In this document: positions 52,328 to 60,001 of the stretch, in pieces
Layout: the number at the start of each line of letters is the position of its first letter
How positions within the stretch are numbered: position 1 is the first letter of the stretch
Source: Flavobacterium sp.
Lineage (GTDB): Bacteria > Bacteroidota > Bacteroidia > Flavobacteriales > Flavobacteriaceae
Direction: 5' to 3'
Assembly: GCF_013823965.1 (NCBI RefSeq)
Contig: NZ_PNNA01000032.1
Coordinates: forward strand, 62,001 to 126,000
DNA: 64,000 bases
Notes under the pieces: generated by a model
What the model saw: only the letters and a program-made list of their open reading frames with translations
Databases searched by the model: none
What the model was told of the DNA's origin: nothing
Program-made: the position numbers and the translations under genes

Positions 52328-53029
52328 CTAAAATAGTTTGAAGTAAATATTAATGTAATACAAACCTGTTACGGTAAAGGTAACTCCCGCTAATATTCGC
52401 ATTATTTTTTCGATTTTGGTTATCGCTTTGAAATAGATTCCCAGCTTTTCCATACTAAAAGCAATCACGAATGCGAAAAGAATTACGGGTAATCCCGTGC
52501 CAATAGAAAACAGTACAGGCATTACCAATCCTGACTTAAGAGTCATTGGAACCAGCATTCCGAAAAACAAGGCACCACTGTAAGGACAAAAAGCCAAAGC
52601 AAACAAAGCACCCAAAAGAAAAGCGCCCAACAACCCCTTAGTTTTGAATTTATCCGAAAGTTGGTCAATCCAGTTCCCTCCTTTTATAAAATTGAGTTTG
52701 ATGATGTCCAGCATTATCAAGCCCAGAATAACCAAAACAAAACCTATATATTTTTCGCCGTTTCCTTGAAAAAGTTTGGCTATTTGGAATGTGTTGGCGC
52801 CAAAATAAATGATGGAACCAATTATTGTATAAGAAAACATTCTGCCCAAAGTATACAGTAAACCGCTCAACAATACTTTCTTTCGGCTGTTGATGGTTTT
52901 GGCGATAAATGCCGTTGCTGTGATATTGGTAGCCAACGGACAAGGTGCAATCGCGGTCAACAATCCCAAAGCCAAGGCTGCCAATAAAGGAATTTCATTG
53001 TTTTGAGCCAACTCATTTAACCATTCCAT
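52328..53029 (-). CDS. ArsG-like (CcdA/DsbD-fold) organoarsenical efflux permease
   Basis: A 233-residue membrane protein with about six helices. It has the paired Cys motifs APCPLATN and AFCPYSGALFFG of the CcdA/DsbD fold, which match the ArsG family of aromatic arsenical efflux permeases. It lies 1 base after the ArsF-like gene. In Shewanella, arsEFG confers resistance to nitroaromatic arsenicals. The specific substrate here is inferred from family and neighbours; a CcdA-type thiol transporter is the alternative. Confidence 0.78.
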   Translation of the reverse strand: MEWLNELAQNNEIPLLAALALGLLTAIAPCPLATNITATAFIAKTINSRKKVLLSGLLYTLGRMFSYTIIGSIIYFGANTFQIAKLFQGNGEKYIGFVLVILGLIMLDIIKLNFIKGGNWIDQLSDKFKTKGLLGAFLLGALFALAFCPYSGALFFGMLVPMTLKSGLVMPVLFSIGTGLPVILFAFVIAFSMEKLGIYFKAITKIEKIMRILAGVTFTVTGLYYINIYFKLF

Positions 53030-53030
53030 A

Positions 53031-53423
53031 TCAGGATTTTAGGAAAGCATCCATATTTTTATTGAATTCCTTGATGAATTTATCTTGGTCGCCGGCATTC
53101 ATAAAAGCCATTTCGGTTAAATTCTTGATCTTTTTGGTTTTGGTGTTGTACAAAAACAAGGAACTTCCGTAGGCCTGAAATTGGGTACATAATTTTTCGT
53201 TCTTTTTATCGTCGGCATTGACCAACGAAAACGGAATGGTTGGGTATTTTTTCAAAGCAACCCTTGCTAATTCTTCTATTTTGTTACAGGTCATACAGCG
53301 GTGTTCCGAGTGAAACTGAATCACTTGAACGGTGGTGGTTGTTTTGGTTTGCGCATTACCATCATTGGAAACAAATAGCAACAGTAGCGTTGCGAAAATG
53401 GATAATAAGACAGTTTTTTTCAT
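53031..53423 (-). CDS. ArsF-like exported thioredoxin-fold protein
   Basis: A 130-residue protein with signal peptide MKKTVLLSIFATLLLLFVSNDGNAQ and a thioredoxin-like domain holding HRCMTCNKIEELA (C-x2-C). I recognise it as the family named after ArsF, a subunit of the nitroaromatic-arsenical reduction system. It directly precedes the ArsG-like permease. Action in the periplasm as reductant for that permease is inferred. Confidence 0.75.
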   Translation of the reverse strand: MKKTVLLSIFATLLLLFVSNDGNAQTKTTTTVQVIQFHSEHRCMTCNKIEELARVALKKYPTIPFSLVNADDKKNEKLCTQFQAYGSSLFLYNTKTKKIKNLTEMAFMNAGDQDKFIKEFNKNMDAFLKS

Positions 53424-53441
53424 TAGTTTTTTATTTTATGT

Positions 53442-53567
53442 TTATTGAATATCTTTATTTTTGGCATCATCTTCTGATTTTTTTTTCTGGAATTGAAGTT
53501 TATAAAGTACCCATCCAAAGCCAGCCACGATATGTAACAATACCACTGCAAAAATTATTTTTTCCAT
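53442..53567 (-). CDS. 41-residue single-helix membrane protein in the arsenic block
   Basis: A short gene read from ATG 53567 to TAA 53442-53444. One hydrophobic helix (residues 4-21, IIFAVVLLHIVAGFGWVLY) is followed by a charged tail (QKKKSEDDAKNKD). It lies 6 bases after the ArsP-type permease and 18 bases before the ArsF-like gene on the same strand, so it fills an otherwise empty operon gap. Composition and spacing support a real gene. It may be an accessory of the ArsP or ArsG permease. Family not recognised. Confidence 0.65.
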   Translation of the reverse strand: MEKIIFAVVLLHIVAGFGWVLYKLQFQKKKSEDDAKNKDIQ

Positions 53568-53573
53568 AGTAAT

Positions 53574-54548
53574 TTATAAAATGAGATTAAAAAAGTAACC
53601 GGATAAAATCATGAAGAAGCCAATAGTTCCAAAATAAATAGCAATTAATTTCCAATTCATTACTTTTTTCAAAAGCATCGCTTCGGGTAATGACATGCCA
53701 ATAACCCCCATCATAAAAGCGATTGCCGTTCCCAGCGGAACACCTTTGGCAACTAAAACTTGTATCACGGGAATGACTCCCGCCGCATTGCTATACATTG
53801 GAATTCCCAAAATCACGGCAATTGGCACTGCAAAAGGGTTTTCTTTACTGATATAGGCTTCAAAAAAGCCCGTCGGAAGAAATCCGTGCATTAAGCCACC
53901 AATGGCGATTCCAATGATGATGTAAGGTGAAACTCCTTTAACAATATCGTAAGCTTCTTTTATAATACCGGGGAATCGTTCTGTCAATGTTAGTTTTTCT
54001 TCTTCGAGTTCTTCTTCGGTTTGAGAGTTGGCAATGATGTTTTGCACCCAAGGCGACAGCTGTTTTTCCAACTTTAATTTTCCGAGTGTAAAACCGCCAA
54101 TGATTCCCAAAACGATTCCGGTTCCAACATAAATGGCCGTAATTTTAAATCCAAATGCCCCTAAAAATATGGCAATTGCCACTTCGTTGACCAATGGAGC
54201 CGTAATGAGATACGTAAATGTAATTCCAAGTGGAATTCCGCCTTTGACAAAACCAATAAATAATGGAACAGACGAGCAAGAACAAAACGGCGTAATAACT
54301 CCAAAAGTGGAAGCGAACAGGTATTCCAAGCCGTAGAGTTTATTGCGACTCAAAAAATTACGTACTTTTTCCACCGGGAAATAAGAATTGACAATTCCCA
54401 TTACGGTCGTGATTACAAAAAGTAATAACGCAATTTTCAAGGTATCAAATACGAAGAAATTTAAAGCGTCTCCTAATTTGGTATGTTGTTCAATTGCAAA
54501 AGCGGAGTAAATCAGCCAATCGGCGAATTGTTGAAGCCAGTCGAACAT
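53574..54548 (-). CDS. ArsP-type permease (DUF318 family)
   Basis: A 324-residue permease with about eight helices and the family motif TPFCSCSSVPLFIGF (cysteines near residues 94-96), plus a second PMYSNAAGVIPV motif. ArsP proteins export trivalent organoarsenicals such as methylarsenite; other DUF318 members move other metals or thiols. It lies 25 bases after a Cys-rich rhodanese gene. The placement in an ars block supports ArsP. Confidence 0.83.
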   Translation of the reverse strand: MFDWLQQFADWLIYSAFAIEQHTKLGDALNFFVFDTLKIALLLFVITTVMGIVNSYFPVEKVRNFLSRNKLYGLEYLFASTFGVITPFCSCSSVPLFIGFVKGGIPLGITFTYLITAPLVNEVAIAIFLGAFGFKITAIYVGTGIVLGIIGGFTLGKLKLEKQLSPWVQNIIANSQTEEELEEEKLTLTERFPGIIKEAYDIVKGVSPYIIIGIAIGGLMHGFLPTGFFEAYISKENPFAVPIAVILGIPMYSNAAGVIPVIQVLVAKGVPLGTAIAFMMGVIGMSLPEAMLLKKVMNWKLIAIYFGTIGFFMILSGYFFNLIL

Positions 54549-54573
54549 AGCTTTTTTGCATTAAAAAATTATT

Positions 54574-55017
54574 TTAACAACAGCTTCCTTCCGTTTTTGG
54601 TTCGTCGTGGCAACACGATTTTTTACTGTCAGATGAATGTGAATCGCAACAAGTTGAAGCTGTGGTATTTTCCAAAACCGAGGAAGTGTCGCCAATTGTT
54701 GGAAATCCTTTTTGCGCCCAACGAATTAGACCGTGTTTCATATTGATTACATTGTCGTAACCGTGATATACCATAAATCCTGCGACTCTCAAACTTCTTC
54801 CACCTGATTTACAAACCATAACTACTTCTCTATCTTTGGGAATTTCGGTGTAATGTTCCTCAAAAACGCTTAAAGGAATATTGATGATATTGGGCACGTC
54901 ATAAGCTAGTTGTGCTACTTCGTCTTTTTCGCGAACATCGACTAATAATGCTCCGTTTTTGATTAAAGCTTGTGTTTTGGTTGGGCAAATTTCTGTTACT
55001 CTTACTTGTTTTTCCAT
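54574..55017 (-). CDS. Rhodanese-like protein with cysteine-pair tail
   Basis: A 147-residue protein. The rhodanese domain (about 8-108) has active-site VCKSGGRSLR and starts LVDVREKDEV. The C-terminal tail (about 118-147) contains three CC pairs (TCCDSH, KSCCHD, GSCC) in a polar linker, a metal- or arsenic-binding pattern unusual for rhodanese. It lies 4 bases after the thioredoxin-like gene. A role in arsenic-thiol chemistry is inferred. Confidence 0.85.
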   Translation of the reverse strand: MEKQVRVTEICPTKTQALIKNGALLVDVREKDEVAQLAYDVPNIINIPLSVFEEHYTEIPKDREVVMVCKSGGRSLRVAGFMVYHGYDNVINMKHGLIRWAQKGFPTIGDTSSVLENTTASTCCDSHSSDSKKSCCHDEPKTEGSCC

Positions 55018-55021
55018 TGTA

Positions 55022-55261
55022 TTATTGTTTTAAAAAATCTTTAATTTCGTCTATTTGGGCAATTCTACCTTTTACTTTTACCACATCATCAATCATCAAA
55101 ACGGGCGTTGTCAGCACGTTGTAGCGCATCATTTCTTCGATGTCTTCTATCTTGATTAGTTCGGCTTCAATTCCTAATTGTTTTACAGCTTCTTGTGCAT
55201 TGTAAAATGTAGTTTTGCATTTTGGACAGCCAGGTCCCAATACTTTAATTGTTTTACTCAT
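55022..55261 (-). CDS. Small thioredoxin-family protein (redox-active disulfide type)
   Basis: A 79-residue glutaredoxin/thioredoxin-fold protein with GPGCPKCKT at the N-terminus and the cis-Pro in LTTPVLMIDD. This is the short thioredoxin family often called redox-active disulfide protein 2. It is the first gene after the distal arsR. It may supply electrons to the rhodanese, the ArsP-linked chemistry or the arsenate reductase. Confidence 0.87.
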   Translation of the reverse strand: MSKTIKVLGPGCPKCKTTFYNAQEAVKQLGIEAELIKIEDIEEMMRYNVLTTPVLMIDDVVKVKGRIAQIDEIKDFLKQ

Positions 55262-55282
55262 AATATGTTATTTAGTTGTCGG

Positions 55283-55302
55283 TATTCGTAAAAATGCGAA
55301 TA
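55283..55302. promoter_or_regulatory. ArsR-like operator before the thioredoxin-family gene
   Basis: TATTCG and CGAATA arms separated by 8 bases, 22 bases upstream of the ATG and downstream of the distal arsR. It is similar to the perfect site at 55638-55653 and implies a second repressible start. Confidence 0.55.
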
Positions 55303-55317
55303 TTGCAATTAATTTTT

Positions 55318-55620
55318 TTACTTTAATAAGCCGTTCATTAATGTTTTTGCTATTAGCCAATTCTTACGATTAATACAATACTTTACAGTAGGAGGTGTAA
55401 TAGTTCCCTGAATTAAACCAGCATCTTTGAGTTCGTTCAAATGTTGTGATAATGTTGATTTTGCAATAGGTAATTCCTCTGCCATATCGCCGTGAAAACA
55501 ACAAGATTGAGAATTAAGCAATTGCAAAATGGCAATTCTTACAGGATGCCCTAATGCTTTTGCATATCTTGCTAAATCTGTTTGATGGTCTGTAAAGTAA
55601 TCTTTTTTAGTCTTTCCCAT
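55318..55620 (-). CDS. ArsR-family repressor (distal)
   Basis: A 100-residue ArsR/SmtB repressor. The ATG at 55620 (MGKTKKDYFTDHQ) aligns with the start of the proximal ArsR; another ATG lies five codons upstream. SQSCCFHGDMAEELPIAKSTLSQHLNELKDAGLI forms the HTH with a vicinal CC in place of the CxC of the proximal copy. It heads the sub-operon with thioredoxin-like, rhodanese, ArsP, the 41-residue protein, ArsF-like and ArsG-like genes. A perfect palindrome lies just upstream. Confidence 0.9.
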   Translation of the reverse strand: MGKTKKDYFTDHQTDLARYAKALGHPVRIAILQLLNSQSCCFHGDMAEELPIAKSTLSQHLNELKDAGLIQGTITPPTVKYCINRKNWLIAKTLMNGLLK

Positions 55621-55637
55621 TTTGGTTTCTTGCATTA

Positions 55638-55653
55638 TTCGTAAAATTACGAA
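55638..55653. promoter_or_regulatory. Operator of the distal arsR
   Basis: TTCGTAAAATTACGAA: seven-base perfect arms around AA, 17 bases upstream of the ATG. Its size and imperfect copies elsewhere in the block mark it as the ArsR operator. Confidence 0.7.
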
Positions 55654-55770
55654 CAACAAAATTAATTACAAATCAAATAGGTAACTTTTTTGGTTATTTG
55701 GAGTTATTCTAATTTGGTGGTTTTAATATTTTAGTAACAGTTTATTGCGGACGAAACTTTATCCCACAAA

Positions 55771-55798
55771 AAAAGCTTCGAATTTCTTCGAAGCTTTT
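55771..55798 (-). terminator. Terminator after tRNA-His
   Basis: A 12-bp stem AAAAGCTTCGAA/TTCGAAGCTTTT with a 4-base loop and a T run on the minus strand, 8 bases past the tRNA 3' end. Confidence 0.85.
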
Positions 55799-55806
55799 GC
55801 GTTCTG

Positions 55807-55881
55807 GGTGGCTGACCGGGTTCGAACCGGCGACCCTCGGCACCACAAACCAATACTCTAACCAGCTGAGCTACAACCACC
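55807..55881 (-). tRNA. tRNA-His (anticodon GUG)
   Basis: On the minus strand the full cloverleaf folds: acceptor GTGGTTG/CAGCCAC (with one G-T pair), D-stem GCTC/GAGT, anticodon stem TTGGT/GCCGA with loop TTGTGGT (GTG at 34-36), T-arm GCCGG-TTCGAAC-CCGGT. The extra G at position -1 opposite C73 is the identity element of tRNA-His and supports the call. The CCA end is not fully encoded. Confidence 0.95.
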
Positions 55882-55942
55882 ATTTTTAACGAGTGCAAAT
55901 ATAGCATTAAAGTTTGCTTTTGCAAACAAAAAAATAAAAAAA

Positions 55943-56659
55943 TTATATTAAATCTCCTAAACTATTGACTCCCAAATATCTTTCAACGGTAAATCCTTCG
56001 GCATAATCCGTTCCAATCAGTCTTCCGAAATCTTGTGCGCGGTAATTGAGGCTTTCCAAGAAATTTTTTGAAGCAATCGGCGTTTCCGGTTCGTCCGAAT
56101 CTGGATTGTAAAACTGGGAACTGTAGGCTAAAATTGCGGCTATCCTTTTGTCATTATAGCCCGTAATATCTACTACAAAATCCGGTGTTATATTTTTCCA
56201 TTGGATGTAATGATACACTAATTTGGGGCGCCAAGCGGCTTGTTTTATACCTTTGTGTTCCGTTTTAATCTTTATTAAACCAGAAAGAAAACAAGCATCT
56301 GAAACCAGTTTACTGCCTTTTGCATGGTCGATATGACGGTCGTCAATAGCATTGCAAATCACGATTTCGGGTTGGTATTTCCGAATCATTTCAATGATTT
56401 TCAATTGGTGTGCTTCGTCATTGACAAAAAAACCGTCGCGCATGTCAAGGTTTTCCCTAGCCAAAATGCCCAATATTTTTGCTGCCTCAGCCGATTCTTG
56501 ATTCCTAATTTCTACAGAACCACGTGTTCCGAGTTCGCCACGGGTCAAATCGATGATTCCTGCTTTTTTTCCAAAAGAGATTTCTTTGGCCAGCGTTCCG
56601 CCGCAACCTAATTCCACATCGTCTGGATGCGCTCCGAATGCTAATATGTCTAGTTTCAT
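55943..56659 (-). CDS. bshB1: Bacillithiol biosynthesis deacetylase BshB1
   Basis: A 238-residue PIG-L/LmbE-type zinc deacetylase. The start at MKLDILAFGAHPDD (56659) is set by the conserved N-terminal strand and the zinc motif HPDDVELGCGG; ten upstream in-frame codons are not conserved in type. The second zinc ligand region is DDRHIDHAKGS, and the GLIKIKTEHKGIKQAAWRPKLVYHY segment is typical of BshB1. It removes acetyl from GlcNAc-malate in bacillithiol synthesis, the low-molecular-weight thiol that may also serve the persulfide and arsenic systems in this window. Confidence 0.93.
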   Translation of the reverse strand: MKLDILAFGAHPDDVELGCGGTLAKEISFGKKAGIIDLTRGELGTRGSVEIRNQESAEAAKILGILARENLDMRDGFFVNDEAHQLKIIEMIRKYQPEIVICNAIDDRHIDHAKGSKLVSDACFLSGLIKIKTEHKGIKQAAWRPKLVYHYIQWKNITPDFVVDITGYNDKRIAAILAYSSQFYNPDSDEPETPIASKNFLESLNYRAQDFGRLIGTDYAEGFTVERYLGVNSLGDLI

Positions 56660-56770
56660 TTCTTTTTTTGTTAATATTAATTGGTACACGGATAAACACT
56701 GATTTTAAAAATTATGTTTGAATTTCGTTACTCTTATAATCTTTAAAATCCGTTTGAATTGCGTTCCATT

Positions 56771-57814
56771 TCACAAAACCCTTTTCATCGTTGCCGATTT
56801 GTTGCAGCTTTCCTCCCACTCTTTTTCGGGAATACTCTCTTTCGTGATGCCGCAACCCATGTATAAATGCGCTTGCGAACCACTAATTTCCATACAGCGC
56901 AAATTTACAAACAAATCCGTTTGGTCTTCCACATTTAATTCGCCCAGAAAACCGGTGTAAAAAGTGCGGTCATAATTTTCATTTTCCAAGATAAAAGCCT
57001 TTGATTTATCTTTTGGCAATCCACAAACCGCTGGCGTTGGATGCAATAACTGCACTACTTCGCACAAGTTGGAACTTGAATTCAAAGTTCCCGAAATATC
57101 CGTTTTGATATGCCAAATACTTCCTGCTTTTAAGCTGTAAGGTTCTGAAACTTCTACTTCGGAAGTGATGTCTTTTATTTTTTCGACAATATAATCAGTG
57201 ACAATTTGTTGTTCTTCTTGTTCTTTTTTCGGCCAAATTACTTCATTGGAACCAGTATCTTTTTGTGTTCCAGCCAAAGCTATTGTATTGAACTTTTTAT
57301 CATTGGCTTTTAATAATTGTTCGGGCGTTGCCCCAAGCCAAATTCCAACTTTTGGATGAAAAAAGCAATAGGCAAAAGTACTCGGATATAACTGTGCCAA
57401 CTTTTCGAATGCGGCAATCCAATCAAAATCAACCAAGTCCACAGTTTCTTTTCGAGATAAAACGACTTTTTTGAATTGCTTGTTTTCAATGGCTTGAATG
57501 CCTTTGGCAACCAAGTTTTCGAAGTTGTTTTTCGCTTTATCGTTTGTCGTATTGTCTACTTTTTGGGAAATCGCAATTGCTTTTTCTTGGAAAACAGCAC
57601 TGATTGTTTCGGATTGGTTTTCTGGAATCAAGACCGTTTTGCTACTGTCGAAAGAGGTGAAAACAAATCCTTTTTCGATGCAATCAGTTGCTGTAAACAA
57701 GGTGTCATTTTGCTGAAAAAGACCTTTGACATTGTTATTGTTCGGTTTTTTATAAATTACAAAAGGTAGATTTTGCCTGTACTGTTTGTTGGCTTTCTGT
57801 AAAATTAGTTTCAT
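56771..57814 (-). CDS. Isochorismate synthase (MenF/EntC family)
   Basis: A 347-residue chorismate-binding enzyme. Conserved features: KQFKKVVLSRKE, FAYCFFHPKVGIWLGATPEQLL, IALAGTQ, VQLLHPTPAVCGLPK and the Mg2+-binding C-terminal MGCGITKESIPEKEWEE. It converts chorismate to isochorismate, for menaquinone rather than siderophore synthesis in most Flavobacteriaceae. It overlaps the upstream thioesterase gene by 4 bases. Confidence 0.92.
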   Translation of the reverse strand: MKLILQKANKQYRQNLPFVIYKKPNNNNVKGLFQQNDTLFTATDCIEKGFVFTSFDSSKTVLIPENQSETISAVFQEKAIAISQKVDNTTNDKAKNNFENLVAKGIQAIENKQFKKVVLSRKETVDLVDFDWIAAFEKLAQLYPSTFAYCFFHPKVGIWLGATPEQLLKANDKKFNTIALAGTQKDTGSNEVIWPKKEQEEQQIVTDYIVEKIKDITSEVEVSEPYSLKAGSIWHIKTDISGTLNSSSNLCEVVQLLHPTPAVCGLPKDKSKAFILENENYDRTFYTGFLGELNVEDQTDLFVNLRCMEISGSQAHLYMGCGITKESIPEKEWEESCNKSATMKRVL

Positions 57815-58251
57815 TCTTGTTTTTCAATTTTTCTTTTTGGTAAAACCATGGTCGTCAATTTGCAAAGCGAAATTAATGCTTCTTTTTCATCCGTAATTCG
57901 GATTTCCCATAAATGAATGCTGCTTCCTTTGTGAATGATTCTTGCCGTGGCGGTTACAATTCCGTCGCGTTTTGCTTTCAAGTGATTGGCCGAGATTTCA
58001 ATTCCTCGAACTTCGCTATGTTCAGCATTGACAAACAAGAAAGAAGCGGCACTTCCCACACTTTCTGCCAATGCCACCGAAGCACCACCGTGCAACAATC
58101 CCATAGGTTGATGAACTGAAGGATTTACTGGCATCGTGGCCACTAAAAAATCTGGTCCAGCATCAATATATTCAATATTCAAGGTTTGCATTAAGGTGTT
58201 TTTTGAAATATCGTTACAATAATGAAGTATTTTTTCTTTGTCGAATGTCAT
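57811..58251 (-). CDS. PaaI-family hotdog thioesterase (likely DHNA-CoA thioesterase)
   Basis: A 146-residue hotdog-fold thioesterase with the motif HQPMGLLHGGASVALAESVGS and the catalytic region of PaaI/YdiI/MenI proteins. It overlaps the isochorismate synthase by 4 bases, so a menaquinone step, hydrolysis of 1,4-dihydroxy-2-naphthoyl-CoA, is likely. Broad acyl-CoA activity is the alternative. Confidence 0.87.
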   Translation of the reverse strand: MTFDKEKILHYCNDISKNTLMQTLNIEYIDAGPDFLVATMPVNPSVHQPMGLLHGGASVALAESVGSAASFLFVNAEHSEVRGIEISANHLKAKRDGIVTATARIIHKGSSIHLWEIRITDEKEALISLCKLTTMVLPKRKIEKQE

Positions 58252-58371
58252 GTGTTTTGCTTTAAAAATGTAAATTTATGGAAAAGATGGCAGAAACAAT
58301 TGGTATTATAAATTAAAAATCGTTCTACTTTAGTATTAGTTTTTTCCTATTTTTACAAAAAATATAACCCA

Positions 58372-59898
58372 ATGCGTCAGCTTACTTTTCTGTTTTTTAT
58401 TGGAATCCTTGTTTTTGCAAGCTCTTGTCGAACCGATTTTGAAACCGTGGCCAGCACCGGAGATTTAGCATTTTCGAAAGACACTATTTATTTAGACACC
58501 GTTTTTACCAACATTGGTTCGAGTACGTATACGCTAAAAGTGTTCAATAAATCCAAAAAAGACATTACGATTCCAAGCATAAAATTAGGAAAAGGCTTAA
58601 ATTCAAAATACAGAATGACCGTTGATGGAATGCAGGGCAATCAAGGAAAAGTATTTGAAAACGTGAATCTTATAGCCAAAGACAGCATGTATATTTTTAT
58701 TGAAACCACTGCCAATATTGCCGATGCCAATCCAACAGATTTTCTGTACACGGACCAAATTTTATTTGACGGAGGAACCAATCTTCAAAAAGTGGAATTA
58801 GTGACGCTTATCCAGGATGCTGTTTTCCTTTATCCAAAACGTTTTGCTGACGGTACCACCGAAACGCTTCCCATTGGCGATGAAGAAATTTATGGTTTCT
58901 TTTTGGATGCCAATGATCCAGTAAACGGCAACGAACTTGTTTTTACAAACCAGAAACCTTATGTGATTTATGGTTATGCAGCGATTCCTTCGGGAAAAAC
59001 GGTGACTTTTGATGCGGGTGCAAGAGTGCATTTCCATACCAATTCCGGTCTTATTGTGGCCGCAAATGCTTCCATAAACGTGAATGGCGCGACATCAACC
59101 ACAGAAAAAATGGAAAATGAAGTCATTTTTGAAGGTGATCGATTAGAACTTGGTTTTTCTGATGTTCCAGGACAATGGGGAACCATTTGGCTTACTGACG
59201 GCAGCACCAATCACAAATTCAATCATTTGACCATAAAAAATGCAACCATCGGATTGTTGATTCAAAATAATAATGGAACAACTGTATCCATCAAAAATAC
59301 CCAAATTTATGATTCTGCCAATTATGGAATTTTAGCTCAAACCGCTAAAATTAATGGGGAAAATTTAGTGATTAACAATGCAGGATTAGCTAGTTTGAAA
59401 TGTGAATATGGCGGAGATTACAAGTTTACACACAGCACGTTCAACAATAATTGGCCAAGTTCCAGTCAAGTGGCGGTTTCAGTGAATAATTATTATGTTG
59501 GTGCAGTTCCGGAAGTGAAAAATCTTACTGCGGCAACATTCAACAATTGTATCATTTATGGATCGTATTCCAATGAATTGATTTTGAATAAAAAGGTCGG
59601 AGCCACATTCGAATACCAATTCAACAATTGTTTGATCAAGTTCAACAATACTTCAAATCAATATAGCAGCCATCCTGAATACCAGTTCAATACAGATCCA
59701 GCCCATTACAATGCAATAATTCAAAATAAAGATCCTAAATTTTTTAAAATTGTACAAAACAAACTTAATATCGACGAAACTTCTGCGGCTTTTGCCAAAG
59801 GCAATGCAACATATTTAGTTCCGTTGGACATTTTGGGAAATACCAGAACGTTGCCTCCTGATTTGGGAGCGTATCAAAGTAAGCCTTTCCCAAAATAA
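58372..59898 (+). CDS. Outer-membrane lipoprotein with right-handed beta-helix-like repeats
   Basis: A 508-residue protein with lipobox LVFASSCRTDF (Cys at 19). The N-terminal part (about 25-130) looks like an Ig-like/MSP domain (DLAFSKDTIYLDTVFTNIGSS). From about residue 200 there are repeated beta-strand units rich in Asn and Gly (HLTIKNATIGLLIQNNNGT, TQIYDSANYGILAQ), typical of parallel beta-helix proteins. No catalytic motif is recognised. It is common in Flavobacteriaceae as an uncharacterised lipoprotein. Confidence 0.75.
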   Translation: MRQLTFLFFIGILVFASSCRTDFETVASTGDLAFSKDTIYLDTVFTNIGSSTYTLKVFNKSKKDITIPSIKLGKGLNSKYRMTVDGMQGNQGKVFENVNLIAKDSMYIFIETTANIADANPTDFLYTDQILFDGGTNLQKVELVTLIQDAVFLYPKRFADGTTETLPIGDEEIYGFFLDANDPVNGNELVFTNQKPYVIYGYAAIPSGKTVTFDAGARVHFHTNSGLIVAANASINVNGATSTTEKMENEVIFEGDRLELGFSDVPGQWGTIWLTDGSTNHKFNHLTIKNATIGLLIQNNNGTTVSIKNTQIYDSANYGILAQTAKINGENLVINNAGLASLKCEYGGDYKFTHSTFNNNWPSSSQVAVSVNNYYVGAVPEVKNLTAATFNNCIIYGSYSNELILNKKVGATFEYQFNNCLIKFNNTSNQYSSHPEYQFNTDPAHYNAIIQNKDPKFFKIVQNKLNIDETSAAFAKGNATYLVPLDILGNTRTLPPDLGAYQSKPFPK

Positions 59899-60001
59899 TG
59901 TCGTTAATTTAACATTTGAATTAAAATTATAGCTTGTCCATAATCTAATTTTGTTCTCATTAAAAGAGAGATTTAATAACTTCATAAATTAAAATTATTC
60001 C

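Noticed and set aside
55731..55925. 64-codon minus-strand ORF across the tRNA
   Set aside because: It overlaps tRNA-His and its terminator; the cloverleaf explains the sequence.
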